From contig NC_083598.1 of assembly GCF_020882245.1 (NCBI RefSeq), forward strand, positions 7,929,178 to 7,993,177: a stretch of 64,000 nucleotides of DNA. The letters are read 5' to 3'. The notes under the pieces are model-generated. The model was not told where the DNA came from. It searched no databases and worked only from the letters and a program-made list of their open reading frames with translations. Of the stretch, positions 52,901 through 61,875 are shown piece after piece. Source of the DNA: Rhopalosiphum padi. Its lineage: Eukaryota; Arthropoda; Insecta; Hemiptera; Aphididae. The translations under genes were made by a program, and so were the position numbers. The stretch's first letter is position 1. Every line of letters starts with the position of its first letter.

Positions 52901-54959
52901 CCTATAGTCTAGTTCATTATTTTTATGACTTAAAAGAAACAAAATAAATTATTTACTTTTTCTCATTCTATTATAATTTGGGATTTTTGAATTTATATAA
53001 ATTAACAAAATAAGTTGAGAGATAACGAAATTAATTAAATTTAGATTTATGTTTTTTGAAAACTTTAGTATTTATACCGTAAATATTAGTAAAAATAATT
53101 TTCAGAACCTATGTTATTGGTCAAATGTTAAAGGCATATCAAATTTAAAACAACATTTCAATTTAATTTATAATCAATATTAATATCTTCTACAATTTTT
53201 TTTATATAATTAATCTACTAGGCGTAATGATATGTCGTTTCACTAATTTAACTTTAATGCATGGTCAAGTGTAGTCTTCTGTGATGTATTAAACAATAGT
53301 TTACTATTAATTGGTACTGCATTTCAATGAATTTTCATTCTTTGGAGTACCATTTCCATCTGTGCTTAATCGTTTCAAATCTATATAATTATTACGTCTA
53401 TATTTTAATAATGTATTATACTGGATAAATTCAACATATTGATATGTAAAACATGTACTATGGCACTATGCTATCCTTTACAGTAGGTGTGGTTAACCCA
53501 AATTATCTCGCGGACCACTTTAGAAATACATTGTAATCCCGTAATCGGTACACCAAATCATATATATATTATATACATATTGGATTTGGAGCCAATACAA
53601 AAAATAAAATAAAAATTATCCAAGTTAGCCGTATATTGGCTATGATAATTGGATTTTTGTAGTATAAAGGGTTATTTTATCGTTCGCTTAGTATTTAAAA
53701 TGTTTTAATTATAAGTTATTCTGTTTCGATTACACGTTATGAAAGTGAAGCGAAATAGAAACCTTTGTTGTTATTTAAATGACATGATTTTTAATAATAA
53801 TTATTATGTAAAAGTTTATATCTTCTAGTTTCATGCCGAGGAAATGATTAGCACTATTTACGCCTATATCGATTAAACATTTTTCCAATTGCTAATACGA
53901 TATTATATAATAATAATATGCTCAAAACGAATTACGATTTCTTTCCAGGCTTGACAACGGCCACATAAATTTCGAAAAATTTTGGCAACTGGCCAAGCAG
54001 GTGACGGAGTTTATTACGTGGAAACAGGCGGCTTGCCCGTACGAGAAGAACGCCAATCTCGTGTTGTTCCTCCTCACCACGCCAGTGCTCAACGAGAAAG
54101 GTTAATTTAGTTTGTTTGCTTGCTCGTTTTTTTTTAATCATAGCAATTGCTGTTTTTAATTTTGTTCTTATTATTTTTGTTTTTGTTTATCACTTACAGC
54201 GCTCACATTATTGTCATTCGAACGCGAACCGCCAGACAACAGCGTGGAAAAAGAACACTACAAAACCCTCAAGTACGTTTGGATTTTTTTTCGCTCTGTC
54301 GGATCAAATCATAATTACGTACAAAATTAAAACGCCCCTCTAATGGATAAACTCATTTCAAATTAACAATATTATTATGAGTTCTCGTACTGTTTTTTGT
54401 CTGTCAAAACAATGACATCTGACGATAAGAAAATGTTTTGATGTATACAATGACATTTTAATTTTAAAACATCTATTCGATGCGATCAGTGTATCTCACA
54501 TTTCAAACAATAATCTACACAATATATTATTATAAGTAACAATTTTTCAATAAATTTAGATTTGCTAAATTCTAATTCATCTGTTTGTACTGACTTCGTG
54601 CACAAAACATGAATATAGTATTGTAATTTAGATAATTATTATATTATCTTAGTCTTGTGTACATAAATCTAAGGAACGCAAATCAATATTAAATCATTCA
54701 TTTTAAATCAATATTAAATACACATCTCGACTATCATATTGAATAAACACTAAAGAAACCCTTATCTGTGTGAAAAATTATAAAGATTTTTTTGTTCTAT
54801 ACATATTATTATACTATACAAACTTAAAAACTATTTTCAATTGCATAATAATTTACTAGAGTAGTTTAGTAAAGTTTTTAAACAAACAAGGTGAAATAGA
54901 AAGCTATATGAATTGAATGAATTATTAATATGTTGTTTTTTTTCAGGACTGCATCGTAA
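9462..54959 (+). CDS. RASGEF1B: Ras-GEF domain-containing family member 1 (RASGEF1B-like), nine coding exons, 5' end missing
   Basis: Guanine nucleotide exchange factor for a Ras-like GTPase; vertebrate RASGEF1A/B are known to act on Rap2, and the same substrate here is inference. The join 9462-9581, 34979-35209, 37438-37707, 51544-51774, 51916-52059, 52172-52377, 53949-54100, 54200-54272, 54947-54959 stays open and gives 479 residues plus TAA (numbered from the first visible residue). Residues 1-40 are Ser/Gly-rich linker, about 42-200 a REM (RasGEF_N) domain, about 220-455 a CDC25 catalytic domain, with a short tail. Family landmarks include LIQHLVP (57-63), FPYDFRDER (138-146), IGPEEFVQAF (235-244), NFNSLMAI (310-317), FFSLLVKDIYFLNEG (383-397) and GHINFEKFW (405-413). 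No signal peptide or membrane segment is seen, so it should be cytosolic. Intron phases are 0,0,0,0,0,2,1,2. There is no in-frame ATG before residue 148, so an upstream start exon must exist. Paralogue letter is uncertain. Confidence 0.93.
9582..15940 (+). other. RasGEF1 intron, first part (non-coding)
   Basis: No exon is supported. Contents are AT-rich filler with a TACAGGGTGTTTGA repeat end at about 9993-10006, a short tandem (TATTTGC)n at 10209-10233, A20 at 11109-11128, (TAA)n at 13644-13662, (GTT)n-(ATT)n at 14348-14380 and T30 at 15429-15458. A second CACTCTGTATA repeat end lies at about 15599-15609. Open frames here run through homopolymers. Confidence 0.6.
15940..16303 (+). promoter_or_regulatory. 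Candidate internal promoter or alternative first exons
   Basis: A GC-richer island inside the 25 kb intron. TATATAG at 15960-15966 is a possible TATA box; about 60 bases on, ATG TTT CTG ATC (16021-16032) runs into the donor GTACGTGC. A second ATG at 16145 opens 52 codons and contains a donor, GTACGTGA, at 16208. Both would join the next exon (34979) in phase 0. These are sequence signals only; use as alternative starts of the RasGEF1 gene is inference. Confidence 0.3.
16145..16303 (+). CDS. Small ORF of 52 codons, unrecognised (possible alternative N-terminus)
   Basis: The frame begins with ATG in a fair context (CCAAAATGG), has an in-frame TAA upstream at 16115-16117 and ends at TAG. The product begins MDATMSAIRSCWCSLVRPRI and continues with a Lys/Arg-rich tail. 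Composition is less AT-driven than chance frames nearby. It matches no family I know. Spliced at 16207 it would give a 21-residue N-terminus in frame with exon B of the RasGEF1 gene. A chance frame remains quite possible. Confidence 0.2.
   Translation: MDATMSAIRSCWCSLVRPRIVVRDEKTAEPITKSRKDKRNYQEKKHPLSRSR
16304..18100 (+). other. RasGEF1 intron, AT-rich (non-coding)
   Basis: I see nothing that supports a gene. The sequence is AT-rich, with a stem-rich patch and microsatellite-like ATAAATAAATAA near 17718-17733. Confidence 0.55.
18100..18720. promoter_or_regulatory. CpG-rich intronic block with hairpin and CA microsatellite
   Basis: This block has many CpG words (GCGCGCGTGTG, CCGCGCCGCCGCCGACG, GCCGCCGGCG), unlike the intron around it. 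It has a CA tract at 18405-18425 and a perfect 8-bp inverted repeat, GAGCGGAC/GTCCGCTC, at 18488-18511 with an 8-base loop. ATG at 18293 opens a 63-codon frame beginning MQQLFSDSAPPPTNYYN, whose second half is microsatellite. It is likely an enhancer or promoter; no good donor in the right phase was found. Confidence 0.35.
18720..29946 (+). other. RasGEF1 intron, middle part (non-coding)
   Basis: No exon is supported. It contains many AT runs, a perfect 9-bp hairpin GGCCGTAAA/TTTACGGCC at 20711-20733 in a GC-richer patch, a T-rich run near 27680-27697, (AATA/TAA)n at 29290-29312 and (TA)n at 29861-29883. A GC-richer patch at about 27120-27490 is open on the minus strand for 72 codons and is unrecognised. 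Confidence 0.55.
29947..30299. mobile_element. Non-autonomous DNA transposon (hAT-like MITE), degenerate
   Basis: The right end, read on the minus strand, is CAGGGGCGGATTTAGAGA followed by a G-run, a typical end of short hAT-like elements in insects. The left end, CAGAGACAGCTCCAGGGGG, is similar but diverged. The interior, about 300 bases, is AT-rich with no transposase. I found no clear 8-bp target duplication, so borders are approximate. Confidence 0.5.
30300..34978 (+). other. RasGEF1 intron, last part (non-coding)
   Basis: No exon is supported before the acceptor at 34978. It includes a short repeat with weak inverted ends at about 30889-31040, a CA tract at about 31137-31160, AT runs near 33540-33570, and an A-rich run at 34719-34733. 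Several frames of 60-120 codons are AT-driven. Confidence 0.55.
30889..31040. mobile_element. Possible short MITE with imperfect inverted ends
   Basis: It opens with ATGTACAGGGTTGATAT and closes with AAAACCACCCCGTATTTATA, whose reverse complement, TATAAATACGGGGTGGTTTT, resembles the opening. About 150 bases, no coding capacity. The match is short and the call weak. Confidence 0.3.
34979..35209 (+). CDS. RASGEF1B: RasGEF1 exon B: first half of REM domain
   Basis: The exon encodes residues 41-117, from TLVYRDGILLSGPL through LIQHLVPTTDYYPD and FILSSRLF to NPLHK. This is the opening of the RasGEF N-terminal (REM) domain and lines up with the vertebrate RASGEF1 segment that has LSGSLEALIQHLVP. 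The REM domain packs against the CDC25 domain and stabilises it. The acceptor is a long T-rich tract ending TTTTTCAG, the donor is AAG|GTACGT, and both ends are phase 0. A 25.4 kb intron precedes it. Confidence 0.96.
35210..37437 (+). other. RasGEF1 intron between REM exons (2.2 kb)
   Basis: GT-AG intron of 2,228 bases, AT-rich. Nothing resembling an exon or RNA gene is visible; a slightly GC-richer patch lies at about 36880-37030. Confidence 0.7.
37438..37707 (+). CDS. RASGEF1B: RasGEF1 exon C: second half of REM domain
   Basis: The exon encodes residues 118-207 in phase 0. LLAEWTDKFPYDFRDERVM (130-148) is a hallmark of the family; MLQTLLHRLTALDKYETFL follows, then a polar Thr/Ser/Asp-rich hinge leading to the catalytic domain. 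The acceptor is TCTCCTACAG and the donor CCG|GTGAGT. The first in-frame Met of the visible protein lies here (residue 148), too far into the REM domain to be the normal start. Later in-frame stops within the intron exclude reading through the donor. Confidence 0.96.
40700..40852. repeat. Palindrome cluster
   Basis: Three perfect inverted repeats lie within about 150 bases: TAACTTAAGTTA at 40709-40720, GTTACGTTAACGTAAC at 40806-40821, and AGTTGATCA/TGATCAACT at 40832-40852 with a 3-base loop. GTTAACTAAC and TAGTTAG words lie around them. It may be a transposon end with internal motif copies. Confidence 0.6.
44430..45030. promoter_or_regulatory. GC-richer intronic block with TATA-like motif
   Basis: A CpG-containing patch with TATATATAAG at about 44512-44521 followed by GACGTGCGCTACGCCCGCG, and further CpG words at 44610-44630 and 44920-45000. 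It could be an internal promoter of a shorter RasGEF1 transcript or an enhancer. No open frame or first exon stands out. Confidence 0.25.
50420..51190. promoter_or_regulatory. GC-richer block just upstream of catalytic-domain exons
   Basis: It contains CpG-rich words, TATAAATAG at about 50707-50715, a CT/AT microsatellite at 50941-50970 and TTTATATAAGCGCCC near 51099-51113. Lying 0.4-1.1 kb before exon D, it is a plausible internal promoter or enhancer. ATG codons in it open only short frames. Confidence 0.25.
51544..51774 (+). CDS. RASGEF1B: RasGEF1 exon D: start of CDC25 catalytic domain
   Basis: The exon encodes residues 208-284. LVELERLSFIGPEEFVQAF (226-244) is the first conserved block of RASGEF1 catalytic domains, and YVHWFNRLSYLVASEIC (267-283) is the conserved helix equivalent to the FN.LS..V..EI motif of Ras exchangers. 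The acceptor is GATTGCAG, with another AG four bases on that would break the frame; the donor is AAG|GTAAGC. Both ends are phase 0. It follows a 13.8 kb intron and begins the compact 3' half of the gene. Confidence 0.96.
51916..52059 (+). CDS. RASGEF1B: RasGEF1 exon E: CDC25 core, NFNSLMAI block
   Basis: The exon encodes residues 285-332: a basic start (HSKKKQR), then the helix WIETARECFNVGNFNSLMAI and the GLNMSPISRLKKT segment. In Ras exchangers this region (the N(F/Y)N...GL....RL..TW block of Sos and relatives) forms part of the Ras switch-binding surface. The acceptor is GTGTTTCAG and the donor ACG|GTAATA. The upstream intron is 141 bases and the downstream one 112, typical small insect introns. 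Confidence 0.96.
52172..52377 (+). CDS. RASGEF1B: RasGEF1 exon F: CDC25 core, helical hairpin region
   Basis: The exon encodes residues 333-400 and two bases of Arg401. It opens with the Trp that completes RLKKTW, contains MDPSSNFSSYR (349-359) and VIPFFSLLVKDIYFLNEG (380-397), the equivalent of the P(F/C)VPFLG...D..F...G block just before the helical hairpin that opens the GTPase nucleotide pocket. The acceptor is CGCATTTAG and the donor AATAG|GTGATT. The exon ends in phase 2. Confidence 0.96.
52378..53948 (+). other. RasGEF1 intron with a hAT-like repeat end
   Basis: GT-AG intron of 1,571 bases. At 53481-53522 it has CAGTAGGTGTGGTTAACCC followed by CTCGCGGACCACTTT, resembling ends of hAT-family elements (CAGTGGTT...GCGGACCAC). 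The opposite end is not evident. AG repeats lie at 52838-52847. No exon is seen. Confidence 0.6.
53949..54100 (+). CDS. RASGEF1B: RasGEF1 exon G: end of CDC25 domain
   Basis: The exon completes Arg401 and encodes residues 402-451 plus one base of Ala452. LDNGHINFEKFWQLAKQV (402-419) matches the conserved INF.K segment of Ras exchangers, followed by FITWKQAACPYE and the FLLTTPVLNEK stretch. The acceptor is TTTCTTTCCAG. The donor, AAAG|GTTAAT, is weaker than the gene's other donors but is supported by frame and homology on both sides. The upstream intron is 1.57 kb. Confidence 0.95.
54200..54272 (+). CDS. RASGEF1B: RasGEF1 exon H: C-terminal helix
   Basis: The exon completes Ala452 and encodes residues 453-475 plus two bases of Lys476. 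ALTLLSFEREPPDNSVEKE and HYKTLK match the end of the vertebrate proteins (ALYLASYESEGP...IEKD..KSL). It is preceded by a T-rich tract and CACTTACAG after a 99-base intron, and followed by the donor AA|GTACGT. If that intron is kept, the frame continues to a TAA at 54328-54330 and adds a different tail. Confidence 0.92.
54273..54946 (+). other. RasGEF1 last intron (674 bases)
   Basis: GTACGT donor and T8CAG acceptor. The preceding reading frame stays open 19 codons into it before TAA at 54328-54330, so retention would change the C-terminus. The rest is AT-rich with no other feature. Confidence 0.7.
54947..54959 (+). CDS. RASGEF1B: RasGEF1 terminal coding exon (three residues and stop)
   Basis: The acceptor TTTTTTTTCAG is followed by G, which completes Lys476, then ACT GCA TCG TAA, giving the C-terminus KTAS. 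The vertebrate proteins continue for a few more residues after the equivalent KSL. The phase fits the donor at 54273, and the exon runs on into a long U-rich 3' untranslated region. Because only ten coding bases lie here, homology cannot confirm it; strong acceptor, phase and the following poly(A) signals are the evidence. Confidence 0.8.
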
Positions 54960-55500
54960 TGTGCTGTATTCTCAATTTTTGTACACACTTCTGGACTTTT
55001 ATTTTCCATTTCTTCTAAAGTCTGTTTTAATTTATTTTTATTTTTTTCAAAGCACAAAAATGTGTAAATGTTTTATTTTTTTTTAAATGTTCCATCTTAG
55101 CATTGACTTTTATGATGATTATTATTATTATTATTATTGCACTAAAGGCTTCCATATTAGTGTCGCATTTCGAAATAATGTATATTATGTATTTTTACGA
55201 AAATTAAAATGTTAAGGAAAAAGAATAATTGTGTAAAATTGAATAGGTTGTATTTTTATATGTACTTAAGCCGATTATATTTTATCGAACGTACGATTTC
55301 CACTTCATATTAAGTTGTTCAAATATCGTCAGTATTATTTTCAAACAGACTAACAAGTTCCTCCTAATCAATTTGATTTAATTTAATTTATCTATAATTA
55401 TTATTGTATTGTATTTGTATTTTTTTTTTTGTATAGTACAAACGTTTTATGAATTTGTATAAATCATGAATAAAAATAAAAAAAAAATCCCTAATTAAAA
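54960..55500 (+). other. RASGEF1B: RasGEF1 3' untranslated region with poly(A) signals
   Basis: The sequence after the stop has no long frame, is strongly T-rich and has two adjoining AATAAA hexamers at 55469-55474 and 55475-55480, so cleavage is expected around 55.49-55.51 kb. It contains an (ATT)n run at 55118-55138 and several T-rich stretches of the kind bound by RNA-stability factors. The exact end cannot be fixed; a further AATAAA pair lies at 56324-56337. Confidence 0.65.
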
Positions 55501-58500
55501 GTAAATCAACACCTGTACAGACGTTTTGTTATCCAACCTATCTCCTTTGTCGTTTATCTTTGGAATTAAAACAACAATATACATTATTTGTATAAACAAA
55601 ATATATACCAAACAGTATTGTGTTTCACATCAAACGAGTGCTATTATTATATATAAATACAAAAATGAACTTGGTAAATTTTACAGTCTACTTTTTTTAC
55701 CGACAAAAATTATTATTTATTATTTCTATGTGCTAAATACTATAATTACAAAATGTACTCATCAAATGTAGAAAAATAATAATTAAAATTATACTTAATG
55801 AATTTTACAAACAAAGTTTATTTTAGTATTTTTTTTAATGCTTTATCCTTATTTAATTAAATCGTCATCAAATATCAAGTATTATCCATAATATAATATT
55901 CAATTATATGATTTAAGATATTTGAAAAAAAAAAAAAACGAATAAAATTTAAAGACGTTTCTCTTTTTAATTTACAATTTTATCAAAATGTACGTAATAT
56001 GACGTGCATTTTACCAGTTATTATTTGAAAATATTATCGTTTACATGCTGTTATGACTTTTGGTAAATAATTTATTTTTGAATTGTTTTCTTCGTAAAAT
56101 ATATAGACAACCATCGGGTCAAGCGTCGAGAGAAGAAATAAAAACTTTTATGTACTGATATATATATATATATATATATAATATATTATATGTTTAAGGA
56201 TACCGTTAGTATTGTATGCTTTGCACTAAAATATTATTTGAAACAGGAGACACTCCGGTTGGTCCACTGGAATGAGTTGGCCAGTGGTTAGAACTTGTAA
56301 CATATTTATGTGTTTTTAGGCTGAATAAAAGAATAAAACATTTTTTATCTAACCGTTACAATTACCGCCAAACAATAACATAGATGAGATTAATGTAATT
56401 TTTAGATTAACGCTATAAATTTAACGTTAAAGTATGTAGGTTTCCTTTAGCAACCGTTGCACAATATAATTACGTTACCCGACCGATTTCGCGTTACAAT
56501 ACCTAAGTTGCCCCTAGCAACCAATGAATTTTATAATAATGTTACCATACTAACCTCGTTTATAATGTTTTTTTTTTTTTTTTTTAATCGTTATTTTAAA
56601 AACATATATAATATTATAATTCAATGCAAAAAATAATAATAATAATTTTTATTTTTATATTGTCCGTGCACCCGCGCAAATAGTAGCACTCCTCGTTTTT
56701 TTACACTCGTATTGCATCCCATAACATACCTAGATTAATATATCGATGTAGGTTTTTATAATTGTTGTGGCCAAATGGTGACGATTTTTGTAAAGACCCG
56801 GAGAGCACTATAAGGTTTTATGGTACAGATTCGATAGAATATTGACAGTATTTAATCCAAGTTGAACAATTAATGGTTGATTGCAAGCGGTTTAATATAC
56901 TTAAAAATAACTTTTCTGCGTATTTAAAGAGTTTTTTTTTACGTTTATTTTGTATTTAATTAGTTTTTAGTTTTTGGCTGGTCGATCAGTTTTCGAGTCG
57001 CATAGGTAAGTATTGAATTTTGATTTATACGGCAAATCGTTTTTATTATAATTTTAGTAGTGTTTCTGGCGTTTGATATATATATATGAAATGATTTAAT
57101 TTTTTCGGTTATTGTTGTTAACTCCGTTCATAGTTCGTGGAAATATTCTCATTCACGAGTCTTGTCGAACACGAGGGAACACGGTTGATGCCAAATCATT
57201 AAACTCAACGAATATCAGTGCTATTTACTATATTATTCATAAGAAAATGTAAACATTATTTCGAAAAACCCGCCTGGGGGGTTAACAAAATTAAATAAGT
57301 CGAAAAAAGCGAAGATTCGACATTCGTCGTACCTGTACGACTATTATAATAATAATAATGCAGACTTAATACACGTCGAGAGTAGTCGTTTTCGAGTGGC
57401 GTTTGGTCGGTGTGGATCAAAATGGCGGCTTTCGCTCGTTAAGGTAGAAACTTGGAACGATGTAATATACAATATTACGAACGCAAAATTACTAAATCAT
57501 CATTATAATATTACTACTATACTGCTGTAGGTACTACGGATCGAGTGAATCGTGTGACCAACTGGTTTTACAGTATTATTATTTTATAGTAGTCTTAACC
57601 GCTACCACAACATAAGCTTATGTTTAATGGTCGTCCAGTTTTTGGGATCGCGTACGAAACGACAACGCCATACTTGGGGTACCAGATGTGGTGTACACCA
57701 CATACACACGCACAGATTCATGAACACATTACCGTTTTTTATGCGTTTTTAATGGTCAGTCAGTGTCTGACGCGGATGGTTGTGTACGTTCCGTGTATTA
57801 TACAAAGTTCATTATGACGTGTTCAAGCATGCCCCATTTTTTTTTTATAGTAAAGATAAATTTTCGGAATTTTGAGTCCATACACTTAAGATATACTTGT
57901 TTTAAGATAATTACATTTTTTTTTTTTATTGTTTAAGGAATACAAACTTCTTTTTTACTGTAAATCGATAAGCATACGATATTTTTGGGAAATGTTAATG
58001 TGTCCAAAATAACGAGTAATTTCCTTGTCGGAAATAACGTACACCTACGTAATGATTGTTTTACAAAAATATGAAATATGTGAAAAATTGGATCTATTAT
58101 TAGATTACTATAGTATTTATTATTATACTTGGAAAGATTGTATAACATTTTACAAAATATGAAATAACGACGGATTGATATTAATTAGTAATTGTTATAT
58201 TTTAAAATCATCATAACTTCCAAAATTAATTCTATTACATTTTTCTAAACAGTGAAAATTTTCAAATTATTTTGTAGTTAAAAATCTAGATACCTCCGAA
58301 ATTGTATAACCGTACACAGTGTCCAGGACCAGGATTTCGTTCTTTTCGTATTCCGATAAATCTATTACCGTTTTATTCGTAATTATTGCCATTAATCTCA
58401 TTACTATAGTTATTTTTTCATACCGATTTATTGTTTCAGTATCTCAGGTGTATAGGACACTTGTAAGTTATAACCTGTTTATCGGTAAATGTGAAAATCA

Positions 58501-61500
58501 CATCGCCTGATAAATTTTTTCGTTAAATGAAAAACTGCAGGTGGCGCTTGCATGTGCGTGAAAACCGAAAACCATCGCAATATATTTACTGCGATTAAAA
58601 AGAAAAACTGAGCTCAAACGTAAAACTTTATTTAACCAACATCGTATCCACGTATTAGTTTTTATTGACCCGTCGTATTATAATCTAATAATAATATTAT
58701 AATAATGCGTGTTACGTTGAATTTATAAAACAAATAACGCCTTTGTTCGAAATTTGATTTTAATGTAGGTACTAGGTATTGAAATTCATAGAAACATACC
58801 TATTATAATAATAATATAATAGAACAATAGAATAATAAAATTATAATGATTGAATACTGACATTTAGAAAATTACAAAAATATGTAAACAAATTTATAAT
58901 GATACAAGTAGTAAAAACATAATTATTTTACACAAATTCCGTTTTGTTTTATTTCAAATTATACTTTTATAAAAAATATTTATATATATATATATATATA
59001 TATATTTATTTAAAAATGTTTATTCTATACACTTTGAGAAAATGTAGTTTTACATACATTCATTAAATGAATCGCTTTATATAATATTCTTATTATAATT
59101 ATTAGTGTGAACAACCGTATTACTTGTCGTAGCCAACACGTTAATACAAGAAAAAAATCAAACGTTATTCTTCTGCTCAGTATATTATTTATATATATAT
59201 ATCTAACACTCACATAAAAAACGGTTTTCTATGAAAGTGTATTTAGATACATAATTTTAATATACCCAAAACCCAATACATATTATATTATGTATACCAT
59301 ATACATATTAAAATTTGTTTATAGGTAATATTATATTATATATTATAATAATATTACATATTTACGAGGGTAAAGTTGACTGTTTCATTTTGTTGTTTTA
59401 ACTATTATTCGTTCGGTCATATTTGTATATAATATCATGTATTAATTTTGTTTTTTTCGTGTTTGTACTATTCAACTTTCAAACCGTTTTTTTCTTTTGC
59501 CTCTTGTTCATCGTTTAGATATATATAAATATATAGAATGTATGAATGCGATTACAGTCATTGGTTACACGTATCGAACAGAAGGGTAAGAAAACAAAAA
59601 GCAAAATCGCTTCGGTTTTATTTTTGACATCCAACCTGTTGACTGTTGACTATCATACAACGATTTGTCATCTATAAAGATGGAATCAATTTATTTATAA
59701 TATATGAGCCGTATATATGTGCCAACATAATACGAATTAAAATTCAATAAATTGTTCGCCAATCAAAACACAGGAAATATGAATGAATTTCAGTATAGAT
59801 AAGGTACCTACTTAATACTTAAAGATATTGTTATGATTATAATTTATATTTTGATATTAATTATTACTTCAAAATAATATTAAATTTAAAAAAATACTCG
59901 TATATTTAATTACATTATATTTACGTGTCGTTTAATTAATGTCGAAATTATGTTGTGTTCGCAGTATAAAAGCTTAAATATTATTTATTAATATAAAAAT
60001 GACTGCTTATATATTTAGTAAAGGACTTTTTAATTTATAAAATAATAATTCCAAGCATTACGAATTATAATATACAGTGACTCGCAATACTACTTCAGTT
60101 AGGTATTATACTATGGTAGGTATTTACCGACTGAATTTCCCTTTACTGCTGTAATATGTATAGATATTATGTAGGTATCAATTACAGTTAATTTGTGTAA
60201 TTTTTTTGGTATAAATAGAGATCTTACAGGTAAATCTTCGTCATTATTACCATGAACGTTTTCAAAATGTATTATTTATTTTTTTTTCATTTGCATATAA
60301 CAGGTGTCAAGTACAAACCGTCCATATAATATATAGAACATTTCAATATGCATGCCCATTCCTATGTATTTTTAAATTATCAATTTACTCGAATTCTGTT
60401 TGAAATTTATAAATATAATGCCTACTTATAAATTTTAAAATACTTTTTTTTTGTTTCCTATAATTCTGTTATGCTATTTTTTCAAATAAAAACTAACATA
60501 CTTTACTGCAAGATATATTAATAATTATAATTTACGAGTCTATATTAAGGATAATAATACCATTTCTTTTTCTTTAAAAGGTTTGGTTTGTATTGTTAAA
60601 TAATATTTAACATTATATTTTTGATTACGCTTTGACGCTTTGTTTACAAATCTTTGTTATTTATCATACATGCATAGTTACATGTAAAAACTACTCATTC
60701 GAATTTTAAATTGGGCATATCAAAATCTTTAAAAATTGATCCCCTGAACAATTTACAGTAAAAAGAAGATTATCATTTCAAAAATAGAAATTTGTATTGG
60801 TACATTATGTTTGGAGAATCATACTGTATTTGGCTAATTGCATACGATTAACAACGTGATCTATTATATCCGTGTGGATTTTTTTCGTACCGAAATCATA
60901 ATGTTACTTTATTAATAATCATTTTATACAAAAAATAGAAAACTTACGAATATTTTGTTAATTTTCATCAGACTCGTGTATATATACGCAATATTTAATT
61001 ATATATATATATATCAATTAATCTATACAATGTATGTAGTATTATATTAAGTTGAGTTAGAATAATCCTGAAGTTGTAAATATTATATGCAACGACAACG
61101 AATGATACATTTTAAATTTATATTATAATATTGTTATAAATTCTGCGAAGAAAGCTATCCGTTACAGTTATACAGTGAAATTTCTCTTAATACAGCGAAA
61201 TGCAATTACACTTTCTGTTGTGAATTTCGTATTAACTTTAGTCGACGATCCACCGCATAAATAGTGAATGACTGGAGCATTTCTCGTCGGTTTTGTCTTA
61301 TTATAGTTTAGATTATTAATAATTAATATACGAATATAAATTGTACGGTTGACTGTTTTTGTGTATTATGTTTTAAATATTATGACAACAAGATAAACAG
61401 AATTATTCATTCTTTACGACTAGCGAGCTTCTTCAAATCGCTATAATATATTTAAATTAAGTTTATGTTTAAACAAAATCGTTTATATTATATGTATTAA

Positions 61501-61875
61501 AATATATTGTTGAATTTTTTAACCCAATTCAATTGAACATTTAACCGAAAGTTTAATTGTTGTATAATCGTATATTTATGTACCTAGTACAATTGTACAA
61601 AATGTATACCTTGTAAAAATGTGAATATAATATAAATATCTCAAAAATTAACGACGGAGTATTCAGAAAATATATATTATGGAAAGTATAGTTATTGAGT
61701 ACTATCACCGAGAACAATATTTCTTATAAAATTGTGTTTTTCGGAACCCCTGTTCGATTGATTATTTTTAATTATGTACATAAATAAATACAAAAGAATT
61801 TATTCAAATTTAATTGAAAAAGTTAAAAACGAAATTATCTATTCCAATAAGAATATAAATAATATATAATAATAA
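55501..61875. other. Downstream intergenic region
   Basis: No supported gene. It contains (AT)n runs at 56158-56180 and 58980-59005, a 7-bp hairpin CCACTGG/CCAGTGG at 56264-56287, AATAAA pairs at 56324-56337, and T-rich runs near 56568-56585. A promoter-like patch lies at 56.98-57.45 kb and a possible small exon at 59519-59585. Open frames of 61-81 codons here look like chance. Confidence 0.5.
56980..57450 (+). promoter_or_regulatory. Promoter-like patch with YY1/Pho-type motif
   Basis: TCAGTT at 56986-56991 fits the arthropod initiator, and CATAG|GTAAGTATTG at 57001-57015 is a near-perfect donor. Further on, AAAATGGCGGC at 57419-57429 is the YY1/Pho-type word common at animal housekeeping promoters. 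Its ATG opens only six codons before TAA, just ahead of a second donor at 57444. It could be the 5' end of a neighbouring gene, but no downstream gene is proven. Confidence 0.3.
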
